From NCBI RefSeq assembly GCF_018449515.1, contig NZ_JAAVUQ010000026.1, positions 1 to 64,000 on the forward strand: 64,000 nt of DNA. The letters run 5' to 3'. Shown in pieces: positions 1 through 7,744 of this stretch (positions are counted from its first letter, which is position 1; each line of letters begins with the position of its first letter). The DNA is from Caballeronia sp. dw_19. GTDB taxonomy: Bacteria > Pseudomonadota > Gammaproteobacteria > Burkholderiales > Burkholderiaceae. A model generated the notes under the pieces. The model had not been told where the DNA came from. It saw nothing but the letters and a program-made list of their open reading frames with translations, and did no database searches. A program made the translations under genes and the position numbers.

Positions 1-2
1 GC

Positions 3-98
3 TTGGGGGTAATGCGTTGGCTGGATATGGGATTTGTCCATCGGCGGCGGAAGGGCGCCTTCGTAGGCGAGTTGCGGTTCGTCGATGCATTGCCATAA
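3..98 (+). pseudogene. C-terminal tail of an unidentified protein
   Basis: An open frame enters from the left edge and ends with TAA at 96-98, giving about 31 residues rich in Arg, Phe and Val. I do not recognise the family. It lies just outside the left inverted repeat of the IS6-family element, so it may be the end of a gene next to the insertion or part of the broken recombinase element found on the other side. It could equally be a chance open frame. Confidence 0.25.
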
Positions 99-113
99 GA
101 CGGCATTCCCTTT

Positions 114-955
114 GGTTTTGTCGCATTAGCGACGATGCAGTAAAGTTCGGGTTGCCAAAACTTTGCTTGGGCCCTCGATGAAGAAGACCGCAACGCCACG
201 AACGGCCCTTGCTGCTGGCGTTGCCAAGGTGCTGCAGCGGTTGCACTATCCGCTCGACGTGATGTTGTTGTGCGTGCGGTGGTATGTGGCTTATTCGCTA
301 AGTCTTCGGAATCTTGAGGGGATGATGGCTGAGCGGGCCATTGGCGTGGATCATTCAACAGTGCATCGTTGGGTCATCAAGTTGGTGCCGTTGTTCGAAA
401 AGACGTTTCGCAAGCACAAGCGCCCGGTGGGCGCGAGTTGGCGCATGGATGAAACCTATATCAAGGTCAAAGGATCGTGGAAATATCTTTATCGAGCCGT
501 GGACAAGGCGGGCAACACCATCGACTTTCTGTTTAGAGCCAAGCGGGACAAGGCTGCTGCTCGGCGGTTTTTTGAAAAGGCAATCGGTCAGAACGGCTCG
601 CCCGAGACGGTGACCATCGACAAGAGCGGTTCCAATCTCGCCGCGCTTCATGCGGTGAATGCCGAGCGCGAGATGCCCATCAGGATTCGTCAAGTCAAGT
701 ATTTGAACAACGTGGTCGAACAGGACCATCGGGCCATCAAACGCATCACTCGGCCGATGCAGGGGTTCAAGAACTTTGACTGCGCGCGCGTAATTCTCGG
801 TGGCATTGAGACTATGCACATGATCAAGAAAGGGCAGATGAAGTGCTTGGGTAAAATCCCGCTGTCCGCCGCCCAGCAGTTCTACTCGCTCGTTTCATAA
901 GGTATCCTTCGGATATCGCATTTACTCGTCCCTCCTGTCTTACTGCGACACAACC
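114..955 (+). mobile_element. IS6-family insertion sequence, complete
   Basis: About 842 bp bounded by a 15-bp imperfect inverted repeat: GGTTTTGTCGCATTA at 114-128 and the complement of tactgcgacacaacc at 941-955 (13 of 15 identical). It contains a single transposase gene. The 8 bp on each side (ttcccttt and gcccacgt) differ, so no target duplication remains; this suggests cointegrate resolution or recombination after insertion. The element interrupts a tyrosine recombinase whose C-terminal part resumes at 957. Confidence 0.75.
178..900 (+). CDS. IS6-family transposase
   Basis: A 240-residue DDE transposase that would act replicatively on the surrounding IS ends. The start at 178 (MKKTATPR) is preferred over the upstream ATG at 163 because the same MKK start is seen in a related remnant at 7528. 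Family signatures are present: a winged-helix-like region with DHSTVHRW near residue 60, and the catalytic triad in WRMDETYIKVKG, VTIDKSG and VVEQDHR. No stop or frameshift is seen, so it is probably active. A related copy with about 70% similar residues lies at 20388-21089. Confidence 0.9.
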   Translation: MKKTATPRTALAAGVAKVLQRLHYPLDVMLLCVRWYVAYSLSLRNLEGMMAERAIGVDHSTVHRWVIKLVPLFEKTFRKHKRPVGASWRMDETYIKVKGSWKYLYRAVDKAGNTIDFLFRAKRDKAAARRFFEKAIGQNGSPETVTIDKSGSNLAALHAVNAEREMPIRIRQVKYLNNVVEQDHRAIKRITRPMQGFKNFDCARVILGGIETMHMIKKGQMKCLGKIPLSAAQQFYSLVS

Positions 956-956
956 G

Positions 957-1142
957 CCCACGTTGGGTGCCCATCAGTTCCGCCATGGCCTGGCCACCCA
1001 GATGTTGAGCCATGGAGCCTCGCTCAGCGAGATCGGCGAGGTGTTGGGTCATCGTCATCCACAGACTACAAAGATCTATTCGAAGGTAGACATCAAGACA
1101 TTGCGCACACTCGCATTGCCGTGGCCGGGAGGTGTACGATGA
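957..1142 (+). pseudogene. Tyrosine recombinase, C-terminal fragment (RIT-like second gene)
   Basis: Sixty-one codons directly after the IS6 right end. They hold the C-terminal catalytic residues of a tyrosine recombinase: the HQFRHGLAT box (His and Arg), LGHRHPQTT (second His) and the nucleophile Tyr in TKIYSKVD. The N-terminal part is missing. Its TGA (1140-1142) overlaps the ATG of the next recombinase (1139), the arrangement seen in recombinase-in-trio (RIT) elements, where two or three different tyrosine recombinases are translated in overlap. The assignment to RIT is an inference from this overlap and the two distinct recombinases. Confidence 0.75.
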
Positions 1143-1792
1143 ACACGCTTCGCCAAGCCGTTCAGGATTACCTTGATCTGAGGCGCGGCCTGGGATTTAA
1201 GCTGAAGGAGGCAGGCAAGGCGCTGTCAGATTTCGTTGTGTTCATGGAGCGACATCGTGCTTCCTACGTCACTCAGGCGTTGGCTTTCGCCTGGGCTCGA
1301 CAACCATCGAATGTCCAACCCGCGCAATGGGCGCGACGATTGGATTTCGTGCGCGATTTTGCGCGCCATCGCAGTGCGACCGATCTTCGCACCGAGATAC
1401 CAGCGCCGGGTTTGTTGCCGTTTCAACCTAAGCGAGCCGGACCGTATTTATATTCGACCGGCGAGATTCGCGCACTATTGCGGGCTGCGCTCCAGATGCC
1501 ATACCGCTATGAACGGGGTGCTCTACTGCCGTGGACCTATCATTGTCTATTCGGATTACTGAGCGTATCAGGCATGCGTCTGGGTGAAGCGCGCAATCTC
1601 AAACTGCAGGACGTCGATCTGACAGCGGGGATATTGACGATCCGTGGAGCGAAGCTAGGCAAGTCGAGATTCGTTCCTTTGCATGCCTGGACCTGCAAGG
1701 TACTTGCAGACTATATTGCACGACGCGAACATCGTTGGATGGGGCGGCCGGTATCTTCCTACCTGTTCGTTTCGATCTGGGGCAACCGGATG
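1139..1792 (+). pseudogene. Tyrosine recombinase, N-terminal part (RIT-like last gene), truncated by IS5-family element
   Basis: Starts at the ATG overlapping the previous stop and runs about 218 residues: an N-terminal SAM-like DNA-binding region (LDLRRGLGFKL) and the first half of the catalytic domain with the catalytic Arg in SGMRLGEARNL and a GKSRFVPL beta strand. It stops where the inverted repeat of an IS5-family element begins at 1793, so the HxxR, second His and Tyr are lost. No continuation is found after the IS. With the fragment at 957-1142 it marks a dead RIT-type element. Confidence 0.8.
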
Positions 1793-2914
1793 GGCTTTGT
1801 TCGAAAGGGGTGTTGTGATCGAGTCGGGGCTGCGATATAAGCAAGACTTCAAAGCAGAATTGGATTCGAGCGGATGCCGTATAAAGCCCGATTGCAGGAA
1901 GGTCAAGAACGCAAGCGTAAGAAGCCGACGTATCGGGTGACGAACTGCCACGACTACAATCAGAGCCTGAAGAAGCGCGGACAGATAAGCCTTTATTTTC
2001 CGGATGGCGATCTGTTGAGCCAGTTCATCGATGCGTCGCCCTATACGCGAGGCGTTTCCGGGCGCACATCATCCTATCGCGCGCCCTATGTCGAGCTGAT
2101 CTACACTTTCTATCGCCTGTTCAGCTGGGGGATGCGGCAGATCGCGGGCTATATGGAAGATTACTGGAAGACTTTGGGCCTGGACATCCCGGTGCCCAGT
2201 TACGGTCATTTGAGCGATTTGTTTTCGAAGCTGGATATTACGGTCAAACAACGCTGCTAGCGGCTGGCCCGACGGCTCGCGAATGGCGAAGACGTCACGG
2301 TCATCATTGATAGTACGGGACTGAGCTTCGACCGGACCAGCCAGTGGTACGAAGAGAAGTACGGTAAGAAGGCGGCCCGCACGCCGTGGCGCAAGATGCA
2401 CTTGGCGATTGATCCGGACATGAATATCCACGCGATCGAGATCACGGGCACTGACGTGTCCGATAGCGAAGGAATGGACCGTATCCTGCCGATGGACCTC
2501 GCGATTGATCGGGTCATCGCCGATGGTGCCTACTACAGCATCGAGCGAGGAGAAGCGCTGAACGATCGCGGCATCGTTGCCGTGATTCCGCCTCCGTCGC
2601 ACGCTGTGGTGCATGGCGATGAAAACACAAAATTGCATGACCAGACGGTGCAATACATCAAGGACCAAGGCAGCATTTATGCATTTCACAAAAAGTACGG
2701 CTACGGACTGCGCGCGCTGGTTGAAGCGCAGATCTCGCGCATCAAGCGATGCATCGGCGCAAAACTGTTAACGCAAAAACTCGAGTCACAGAAGTGTGAA
2801 GCGTTGTCATCGCCAACATCATCAACCCGTGGAATTCATTCGGCAGACCCGTTTTCGTCAAAAATGCATAGTTGCGTCCGCAGCGCGGAGAGCCTCACCC
2901 TTCCGAACAAAGCC
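1793..2914 (+). mobile_element. IS5-family (IS903-like) element, defective
   Basis: About 1122 bp bounded by a 16-bp inverted repeat: GGCTTTGTTCGAAAGG at 1793-1808 and the complement of ccttccgaacaaagcc at 2899-2914 (15 of 16 identical). GGCTTTGTT ends are typical of the IS903 group of IS5. The bases just outside the ends do not form a direct repeat, so the flanks have been rearranged. The single transposase gene is broken twice (see 1874-2871). Confidence 0.75.
1874..2871 (+). pseudogene. IS5-family transposase with amber stop and frameshift
   Basis: The reading frame beginning MPYKARLQ at 1874 is that of an IS903-type DDE transposase. It is cut by TAG at 2258-2260 and continues in the same frame to about 2795, including VTVIIDSTGLSF (first Asp), VIADGAYYSIE (second Asp) and the E-bearing helix near AQISRIKRCIGAK. 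The true C-terminus (VVIANIINPWNSFG, ending at TAG 2869-2871) is in another frame, so an indel lies near 2790-2800. Two independent lesions mean the element cannot move itself. Confidence 0.8.
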
Positions 2915-3106
2915 GACCGCGAGCGGATCGTCGCGGACGTGTTCGCGCATGCTGTCCAGTTCGCCCGCGAAGCCGTGGTTTTTCATGCAAATGCCGAGGA
3001 CGACGATTACAAACCTCTCCTCGAGGACTTGTCGAATCTGGCCGATGACCTGACGTGCTTCCTGCTGGGAACGCCGGGGCACTTTCCGGATAGGCTCTCG
3101 CTTTAA
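2915..3106 (+). pseudogene. C-terminal fragment of an unidentified protein
   Basis: Right after the IS5 right end, an open frame of 63 codons runs to TAA at 3104-3106. The residues form an acidic helical pattern (DRERIVADVF, then EDLSNLADDL), more protein-like than the antisense frame. It has no start of its own and would be the 3' end of a gene split by the IS5 insertion. I do not recognise the family. Confidence 0.4.
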
Positions 3107-3122
3107 TCGGCCAAATGAAAAA

Positions 3123-3152
3123 GGCAAGCGTCCGGTTCGACGCCTGCCCTTT
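3123..3152 (+). terminator. Hairpin, likely rho-independent terminator
   Basis: GGCAAGCGTC at 3123-3132 pairs with GACGCCTGCC at 3139-3148 (one mismatch) around a CGGTTC loop. It is flanked by AAAAA on the left and CTTTAA on the right, so it could end transcription in both directions. It sits 16 bp after the stop at 3106. Confidence 0.5.
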
Positions 3153-3244
3153 AAAGACCAATCTATTCGGCAAACTCCTTCTGGTCTAGGAGCTGACTAT
3201 CGCGCGCCCGAAGACGCAAGACTTGCCTTATTCGTTGACTTCCT

Positions 3245-3264
3245 CTCCGCCCTGAAGGACGGGG
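3245..3264 (-). repeat. IS200/IS605-type right-end hairpin, orphan
   Basis: On the minus strand CCCCGTCC-TTCA-GGGCGGAG forms an 8-bp stem with wobble pairs and a 4-base loop, followed by AGGAAGTCAA. The hairpins at 7223-7242 and 18270-18289 have the same stem, loop and trailing sequence. No tnpB gene adjoins this copy, so it is an orphan end. Confidence 0.5.
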
Positions 3265-3274
3265 ATTGTCGCGG

Positions 3275-3508
3275 TCAGTCAGCCAGAGGCTCGCGGAAGC
3301 ACCCACCGATCGCATACTCGTCGAAAACGTGCTCTACGGCATCCGCAAACGGTGGATGGTGGTGCGGTGCCGGATACCCGTCAACGATCCGCACAGCGAC
3401 GATTACGCGCGTTCCTTTGTCTGTGCAGCGCCATTTGTATGTGGCCGTGGTCCAAAACTCGGTACCGATCTCGATTTCGGCAAATTCGTACGCGTCATTC
3501 ATCTGCAT
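3275..3508 (-). CDS. Small hypothetical protein of toxin-antitoxin island
   Basis: A 77-residue acidic to neutral protein (starts MQMNDAYEF) with a His/Pro-rich stretch APHHHPPF in the second half. It begins 5 bp after the DUF29 stop on the same strand, so it is the last gene of the minus-strand run 5520 to 3275. Family unknown; no signal peptide or membrane segment is visible. It may be a short effector or antitoxin, but only its position suggests this. Confidence 0.5.
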   Translation of the reverse strand: MQMNDAYEFAEIEIGTEFWTTATYKWRCTDKGTRVIVAVRIVDGYPAPHHHPPFADAVEHVFDEYAIGGCFREPLAD

Positions 3509-3512
3509 GGTG

Positions 3513-3940
3513 TCATTCGGGCAACCAGCCCGCTCGCATTACATCGTCCATCGCCCACGGGCACGCGGCGGGAATGTCATCGCGGCCGGTGTCGGCGATC
3601 ACGGCAGAAACTGCGCACATCCACATGCTTTTTTCGAATTTCGGATCCTCGAGGCAAGCGCGCAGGCTCGGGGAAACATCGAAGCACCGCTCCACGACGC
3701 CTCGATGGTAGGCGATATCCTGCCGCCACGCTTCGCACCTGAGCATCGGTTTAAGGTGCCACTGGAGCGGCTCACCAGCAGCGCTTCGACAGCCCCTGCA
3801 AGGTCGTTTTCTTCGGCCTTCGCGACATCTAAAACTTCGTCTGCAACGTGAACGATATCGACCACATCGAATCGGCCGGCGAGCAGCAGCGCGGCTTGCA
3901 CGCGCGCCCATGCGGCGATGTCAGTTTCGTAGGTGGTCAC
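3513..3940 (-). pseudogene. DUF29-family protein, frameshifted
   Basis: The frame opens with GTG at 3940 (VTTYETDIAAWARVQAALL), the usual start of DUF29 proteins, and follows the family to AVEALL. The remainder (EPLQWHLKPMLR, later CPWAMDDVMRAGWLPE) is in a second frame that ends at 3513, so one indel lies near 3765-3775 inside the conserved LLVHLLKW-like strand. DUF29 proteins are about 140-150 residues, often found in TA-rich islands; their biochemical role is not known. The gene starts inside the preceding HicB-like frame. Confidence 0.7.
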
Positions 3941-4126
3941 GGTGTGCGCTCGTTGCTGGCGCGCAGATCCGCCGCGGATTCGGGCGACGACCTGGCGGAT
4001 GCCGGCGAGCGCTTCCTCTGGCGTGTTGGCCAGCCACGACAGGCTGGGAAACTCGGCGCACAGCCCGACTTGCTCGCCATCCTCGGCGGACCATTTAACG
4101 CTGTACGTGTAGCCGTCGGTGCTCAT
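3938..4126 (-). CDS. HicB-like antitoxin domain, shortened
   Basis: Residues 1-48 (YSVKWSAEDGEQVGLCAEFP, then LSWLANTPEEALAGIRQVV) match the partial RNase-H-like fold of HicB antitoxins, which mask HicA mRNA interferases. HicB proteins normally continue about 50 residues with a DNA-binding arm. Here the frame passes straight into the DUF29 gene without a stop, and no HicA is adjacent. In the neighbouring frame the protein would end after about 60 residues. It is a fused, decayed or minimal antitoxin. Its ATG overlaps the stop of the HTH gene by 4 bp. Confidence 0.6.
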
Positions 4127-4456
4127 TTCGAATCCTTGCCGATGGCCGCGATCGCGGCGAGCATGCCCTCAAGCGTCGCCTTATCGATGCCGCGGAAGTG
4201 CCCGCGCTGTATCTTGAAGAGTTCGGCCGGCGGCACGCCGATGGCTTTGGCCGCTTGCTCGCGCGTCAGCTCGCGCTCGCGGATGGCATGGTCTATGGTG
4301 ATCGTAATCGGCCTCGGTGACCAATGGCGAGGGTACCGCTCGCGCATCGCGCACGATGGCCTCGTATTCGGCCATGGACGCCTGCCGTGCCTTCATCTGC
4401 GCGACCGAATCGAGGAGATCGGCTTGAAATTGCGCCATGTCCTTGTCCATGCTCAT
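4123..4456 (-). pseudogene. XRE-type HTH antitoxin, split over two frames
   Basis: The first part (start 4456, MSMDKDMAQFQADLLDSVAQ) resembles the N-terminus of small HTH antitoxins and is open to about 4310. The HTH itself (RELTREQAAKAIGVPPAELF, then KIQRG) is in another frame that is open from 4347 to 4123. The pair reads best as one gene of about 110 codons with an indel near 4310-4340. Alternatively the 74-residue frame starting at 4347 is translated alone as a minimal HTH protein. The start at 4456 overlaps the end of the HigA-like gene. Confidence 0.55.
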
Positions 4457-4761
4457 GTGCGCTCTATTGGGCGGATATCTTGAGCGATGCGCTGCCCGGC
4501 TTCGGCCTCGGCCTCGGCGTTCTTAAGGTCGTATGCCTGCTGCAAGTTCAGCCATGACGTCGCATCGCCACCGAAGAAAGCGGCAAGACGCAGGGCCGTA
4601 TCCGGATTGATACCGCGTCGGCTGCGCACGATTTCATTGATACGTGTGCTCGGCACGTGGAGACGGTTCGCCAGCGCGTTCACGCTTATACCGAGCGGCG
4701 CAAGGTAGTCCTCGCGCAGGATTTCGCCCGGATGGATCGGGCGCATGCCGTTTTTGATCAT
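4453..4761 (-). CDS. higA: HigA/VapI-family antitoxin (XRE HTH)
   Basis: A protein of 102 residues starting MIKNGMRPIHPGEIL, the hallmark opening of HigA antitoxins, then an XRE helix-turn-helix (SVNALANRLHVPSTRINEIV) and the family's FGGDATSWLNLQQAYDL. HigA represses its operon and neutralises the RelE-fold nuclease HigB. The upstream ATG at 4830 would add 23 unrelated residues; 4761 is chosen from the family start. No higB is seen upstream, so this is an orphan antitoxin. It overlaps the next gene by 4 bp. Confidence 0.8.
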   Translation of the reverse strand: MIKNGMRPIHPGEILREDYLAPLGISVNALANRLHVPSTRINEIVRSRRGINPDTALRLAAFFGGDATSWLNLQQAYDLKNAEAEAEAGQRIAQDIRPIERT

Positions 4762-4852
4762 GCATGGATCTCCTGTTGCACCTTGCGTGGCCCGATAAAT
4801 CGCTTCGTCTAAGACGCTTTGAACCGGCATGCAGCCATGGGTTGATTCGTAT

Positions 4853-5227
4853 TTAGTCGATCGTCACATGCAGATCGACACGCGATGCGACTGCGCGAAC
4901 GACCTTATGGGTTCCATGGCCTGCATTCACCTCTTTCTCGACCGATACGAGTCCCGCAGCAAGCAACGCATCAACATCGCGTTTCACGGCACTGCGATCA
5001 CGGTGGAGGCGCGCCGCAATGTTGGTGATCGAAGCTGCCTCGGTCTTGATTGCGCGAAATAGGCCAATCCTTGCCTGCGTGAGCAGTTGCGCGACGTCGG
5101 CGGGATCCTCGAACGTGAGGATATGGGTTTCGGCAATGGGTTCGCCTCGGTCGATCTTCTGCGCGAGTCGTTTGCCACGCGCGAAAAATTCAGCTTCGGT
5201 GCCGGTCCCGATGTAAGTCTTGGTCAT
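4853..5227 (-). CDS. tumA: Winged-HTH antitoxin of TumE/TumA type (COG4190-like)
   Basis: A 124-residue protein with a predicted winged helix: ITNIAARLHRDRSAVKRDVD, then ALLAAGLVSVEKE, as in MarR-like COG4190/HVO_A0114 regulators. An N-terminal segment (FARGKRLAQKIDRGEPI) is typical of this family. It directly follows and overlaps by 4 bp the TumE-like gene, the known order of TumE-TumA modules in which the DNA-binding partner neutralises and represses the toxin. Assignment rests on the winged helix plus this pairing. Confidence 0.65.
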   Translation of the reverse strand: MTKTYIGTGTEAEFFARGKRLAQKIDRGEPIAETHILTFEDPADVAQLLTQARIGLFRAIKTEAASITNIAARLHRDRSAVKRDVDALLAAGLVSVEKEVNAGHGTHKVVRAVASRVDLHVTID

Positions 5228-5520
5228 GCTTTGCTCCTTAGTGCGGTCCAGTCAGTTTCAAACTGGACCTCGATGTCCTCGAAAGAGATGAAAGCGACGG
5301 GCTCCACATGACTAAAATAATGCCGATGGTGGTAGCCGTGCGCGTTGTCGTATCCAATCACGCGGCCGTTGTCGCCCTGGTGGAGATCATGGTTGATGTA
5401 AGCCAGGTTATAGCGGGTCACGTTGCCGGTCGAATCGACCCATACTTCGCGCCTCAGTTCGCCGTTACCGCGCCGCTTTGAAATGACGTGACGCTCATCA
5501 TGTTTTTTGGTATCAGCCAT
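5224..5520 (-). CDS. tumE: TumE-family toxin candidate (DUF6516)
   Basis: A 98-residue protein. The strand-rich centre (GNVTRYNLAYINHD, GRVIGYDNAHGYHHRHYF) and the end FISFEDIEVQFETDW match DUF6516/TumE proteins, whose conserved GYDN and HRH motifs are visible. TumE is the toxin of a type II module; the molecular target is not well established. It is the first gene of a tight minus-strand run and overlaps the TumA-like gene by ATGA. It has no signal peptide. Confidence 0.65.
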   Translation of the reverse strand: MADTKKHDERHVISKRRGNGELRREVWVDSTGNVTRYNLAYINHDLHQGDNGRVIGYDNAHGYHHRHYFSHVEPVAFISFEDIEVQFETDWTALRSKA

Positions 5521-5721
5521 GACTTACTATAGCATGTCTGCAACACGACTATCCACAACGCTTTTTTGCTTGCCGCGTGTGCGGCTGGCGGGGCTAGAGA
5601 TGCCTTAATGATTGTACGGGCCGAGTGGCCGAAGCGGCGGCGCAAACTCGGCCTGGCGCGCGGCGTGCGGTCGGCGCGCTGGGCGGGCTGCAATCGTCCG
5701 ACCTAAAATCTGCGAAAAATC

Positions 5722-5814
5722 ATGAGAAAATTTATCGTGTGCATCGCAGTTGTCGCTTCGATTACGCCCGCTGTCGCGCTCGCTCAAGGCGTGTTCGTAA
5801 ATAGCGGATTTTAA
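5722..5814 (+). pseudogene. Secreted Rap1a-like protein, N-terminal signal fragment
   Basis: ATG at 5722 opens a 30-codon frame: MRKFIVCIAVVASITPAVAL followed by AQGVFVNSGF and TAA. The first 22 residues are a Sec signal peptide with an ALA-Q cleavage site. Past the stop, another frame gives SGNKLCEYSELVQRGYVMGI (5818-5877), resembling the Rap1a/Tai immunity-protein pattern (GN.L ... GYVMG). The gene is therefore read as a periplasmic Rap1a-like protein broken by a frameshift and an in-frame TGA. The domain call is tentative. Confidence 0.4.
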
Positions 5815-6150
5815 GTGGCAACAAGCTTTGCGAATATTCCGAACTGGTGCAGAGGGGATATGTGATGGGCATCTTTTGATGCACAGCGATGGACATGCGC
5901 TTGGCTGGCCAGTGTGTGCAGGTCGACGTGAAGGGCATCGGCGTAGCGACGTGCTGAAACAATGGAGGTATTGCCGTCAGGATCTCGCCGCGAGCTCAAG
6001 AACTGCTCGAAACTGTCGCCGGGGAGTGGTGGGTAATTGCTGGCAGTGACCATGCTGATACCTCTGCGCATGGTTTGCGTACATGTTTAGCACGACTGAG
6101 GCGTCAGCAGCCTGAGCAGGCTAACAAGGCATGTTAGTGAATGGGGCATA
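5815..6150. other. Non-coding remnant between Rap1a-like fragment and TnpB
   Basis: No intact gene. From about 5950 to 6135 one plus frame reads as plausible protein (AVRISPRAQELLETVAGEWW, ending TAG 6133-6135), perhaps the tail of another broken gene. The TnpB reading frame becomes recognisable only from about 6151, so its 5' end has been replaced by this DNA. Confidence 0.35.
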
Positions 6151-7209
6151 CGCGATGGAAAACACCTCACTGCGTGGCGTAACGCGCCCGAGACGCCGTG
6201 GCTGAAGGAATCGCCCCGCCATCCTCAGAACCAAACGATCGGGGATCTGGACCGCGCATTCGGCAACTTTTTTGCGAAGCGTGCTGACTACCCGCGTTTC
6301 AAGCGCAAGGGCCAATCTGCCGATAGCTTCCGGTTCCCCGATCCCAAGCAGATAAAGCTCGACCGGGAAAACGGCCGCGTGTTCCTGCCAAAACTCGGCT
6401 ACATGCGCTACCGCAGCAGCCGCGTGCCGCTGGGCGAGCTTCGCAACGTGACGGTGTCGAGCAAGGGCGGGAAGTGATACGTGTCCATCCTGATGCGTCG
6501 CGAGGTCGAACAGCCGGTTCCGCACGGCCCCGCTGTCGGGATCGACGTGGGCATTGCGCGGTTCGCGACCCTGAGCGATGGCACGTTCGTCGCGCCGCTC
6601 AACAGCTTCAAAAAGCACGAACAGCGGCTCGCGAAGTACCAGCGTCGCATGTCTCGCAAGACCAAGTTTTCGAACAACTGGAAGAAGGCGAAAGCCCGCG
6701 TCCAGCGTATTCACGCGCGCATCGCGAATGCCCGCAATGACTTCCTGAACAAGACTTCTACGACAATCAGCCAAAACCACGCGTTCGTGTGTATCGAAGA
6801 TCTCAGGATCGGCTCCATGTCGAAATCGTCAGCAGGTACGAGCGAACTGCCGGGTAAAAAAGTGGCTCGGAAGTCGGGCTTAAACAAGGCCATTCTCGAT
6901 CAAGGCTGGTTTGAATTCCGTCGTCAACTCGAGTACAAAACGGCATGGCGTGGCGGCTTCACGGTCGCGGTGCCGGCGGCCTATACGAGCCAAACCTGCC
7001 CGTCCCGCGGCCACGTGGCGAAGGATAACCGCAAGACTCAGACGCTCTTTGCCTGCATCGCGTGCCAGTACGAGAACAACGCCGATCATGTCGGTGCGAT
7101 CAACGTTTTAGAGCGCGGACAGCGCTTGTTTGCCTGTGGAGGGACGGCGCTGTCAGGCCACCCAGCGAAGCAGGAACCCAACGAAGCGACTCAGGCTGTT
7201 TTGGTCTGA
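6151..7209 (+). pseudogene. tnpB: IS200/IS605-family TnpB, 5'-truncated with nonsense codon
   Basis: From about 6151 the frame matches TnpB (HLTAWRNAPETPWLKESP, FPDPKQIKLDREN). TGA at 6476-6478 replaces the Trp expected in GGKWYVSI. The RuvC parts follow: GIDVGIARF (first Asp), CIEDLRI (Glu), and NNADHVGAINVLERG (last Asp). The zinc knuckle reads TCPSRG rather than the usual CPxCG, so one Cys is lost, while FACIACQYEN keeps its pair. The N-terminal about 50 residues are absent. TnpB is an RNA-guided nuclease; this copy is not functional unless the TGA is read through. Confidence 0.85.
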
Positions 7210-7248
7210 GCGCCGTAGGAATCCCCGGTCTTTAGGCCGGGGAGGATG
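7110..7248 (+). ncRNA. Candidate omega-RNA/right-end region of TnpB element
   Basis: In IS200/IS605 elements the guide (omega) RNA overlaps the 3' end of tnpB and finishes at the right end. Here the stop at 7207-7209 is followed by CCCCGGTC-TTTA-GGCCGGGG (7223-7242), an 8-bp hairpin, and then AGGATGTCAA. The exact RNA ends cannot be fixed from sequence. The hairpin could also terminate transcription. Confidence 0.35.
7223..7242 (+). repeat. IS200/IS605-type right-end hairpin
   Basis: CCCCGGTC (7223-7230), TTTA loop, GGCCGGGG (7235-7242), with one wobble pair. Same architecture as 3245-3264 (minus) and 18270-18289 (plus). Confidence 0.6.
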
Positions 7249-7438
7249 TCAAGATTTACTGAAGCGTATCCGTGCACTGATTGCCGATCTGCCCGACGAC
7301 CGTCTCGGATATTTTGCGGAGACGGTCGAAATGCGATCGAACCGGAGCGGTGGTGCGGCGATCCCTTCGCTCGGCCGGGCGAGGAACTGCGCGCGCTCGC
7401 GGCCTCGGCAGTGTCGGTCTTAGTGCCGCCGGTCTGCT
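7244..7438. other. Gap between TnpB end and IS6 remnant
   Basis: One plus frame from about 7245 (LLKRIRALIADLPDDRLGYF, open to 7423) looks weakly protein-like and could be the 3' piece of the gene into which the TnpB element inserted. There is no start codon in context and no recognisable family. I see no promoter or RNA gene. Confidence 0.25.
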
Positions 7439-7591
7439 CAGCATCACATCAAACGGATCGAGGAGCCGCTTTAGCACCCGGGCGATGCCCGGAGCAAGCG
7501 TCTTTCGCGGTGTTTGCGTCTTCTTCATCGGCCAGCCAAAGCATATTTGTAAGCCTCGAATTCTACCTACCAGCCTTAACGCGACCCAACC
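7439..7591 (-). mobile_element. IS6-family element, 5' remnant
   Basis: On the minus strand, taacgcgacccaacc at 7577-7591 is the complement of a GGTTGGGTCGCGTTA end, close to the left repeat of the IS6 element at 114. From the ATG at 7528 there follow 30 codons beginning MKKTQTPRKTLAPGIARVL, matching the start of the transposase at 178, and the match then stops. It is a truncated relative of the element at the left edge. Confidence 0.7.
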
Positions 7592-7662
7592 ATATTGGTC
7601 GCGGTATAAGCAAAAACCCTCCTTTGTCGCCAATTAGTGTCGTGCCTGCGCGATCATTATTT

Positions 7663-7691
7663 GACATATAAATATTTCCAAAGTAATTGTT
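7663..7691 (+). promoter_or_regulatory. Possible porin promoter
   Basis: TTGACA about 80 bp upstream of the porin start is followed after 17 bp of AT-rich DNA by TAATTG, a weak -10. The -35 is perfect, the -10 poor, so an activator may be needed. Confidence 0.3.
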
Positions 7692-7744
7692 CTGAACTGC
7701 GACAGTTCACGCAGGATATCTTTCATCGATAGTGGAGAAATTGA

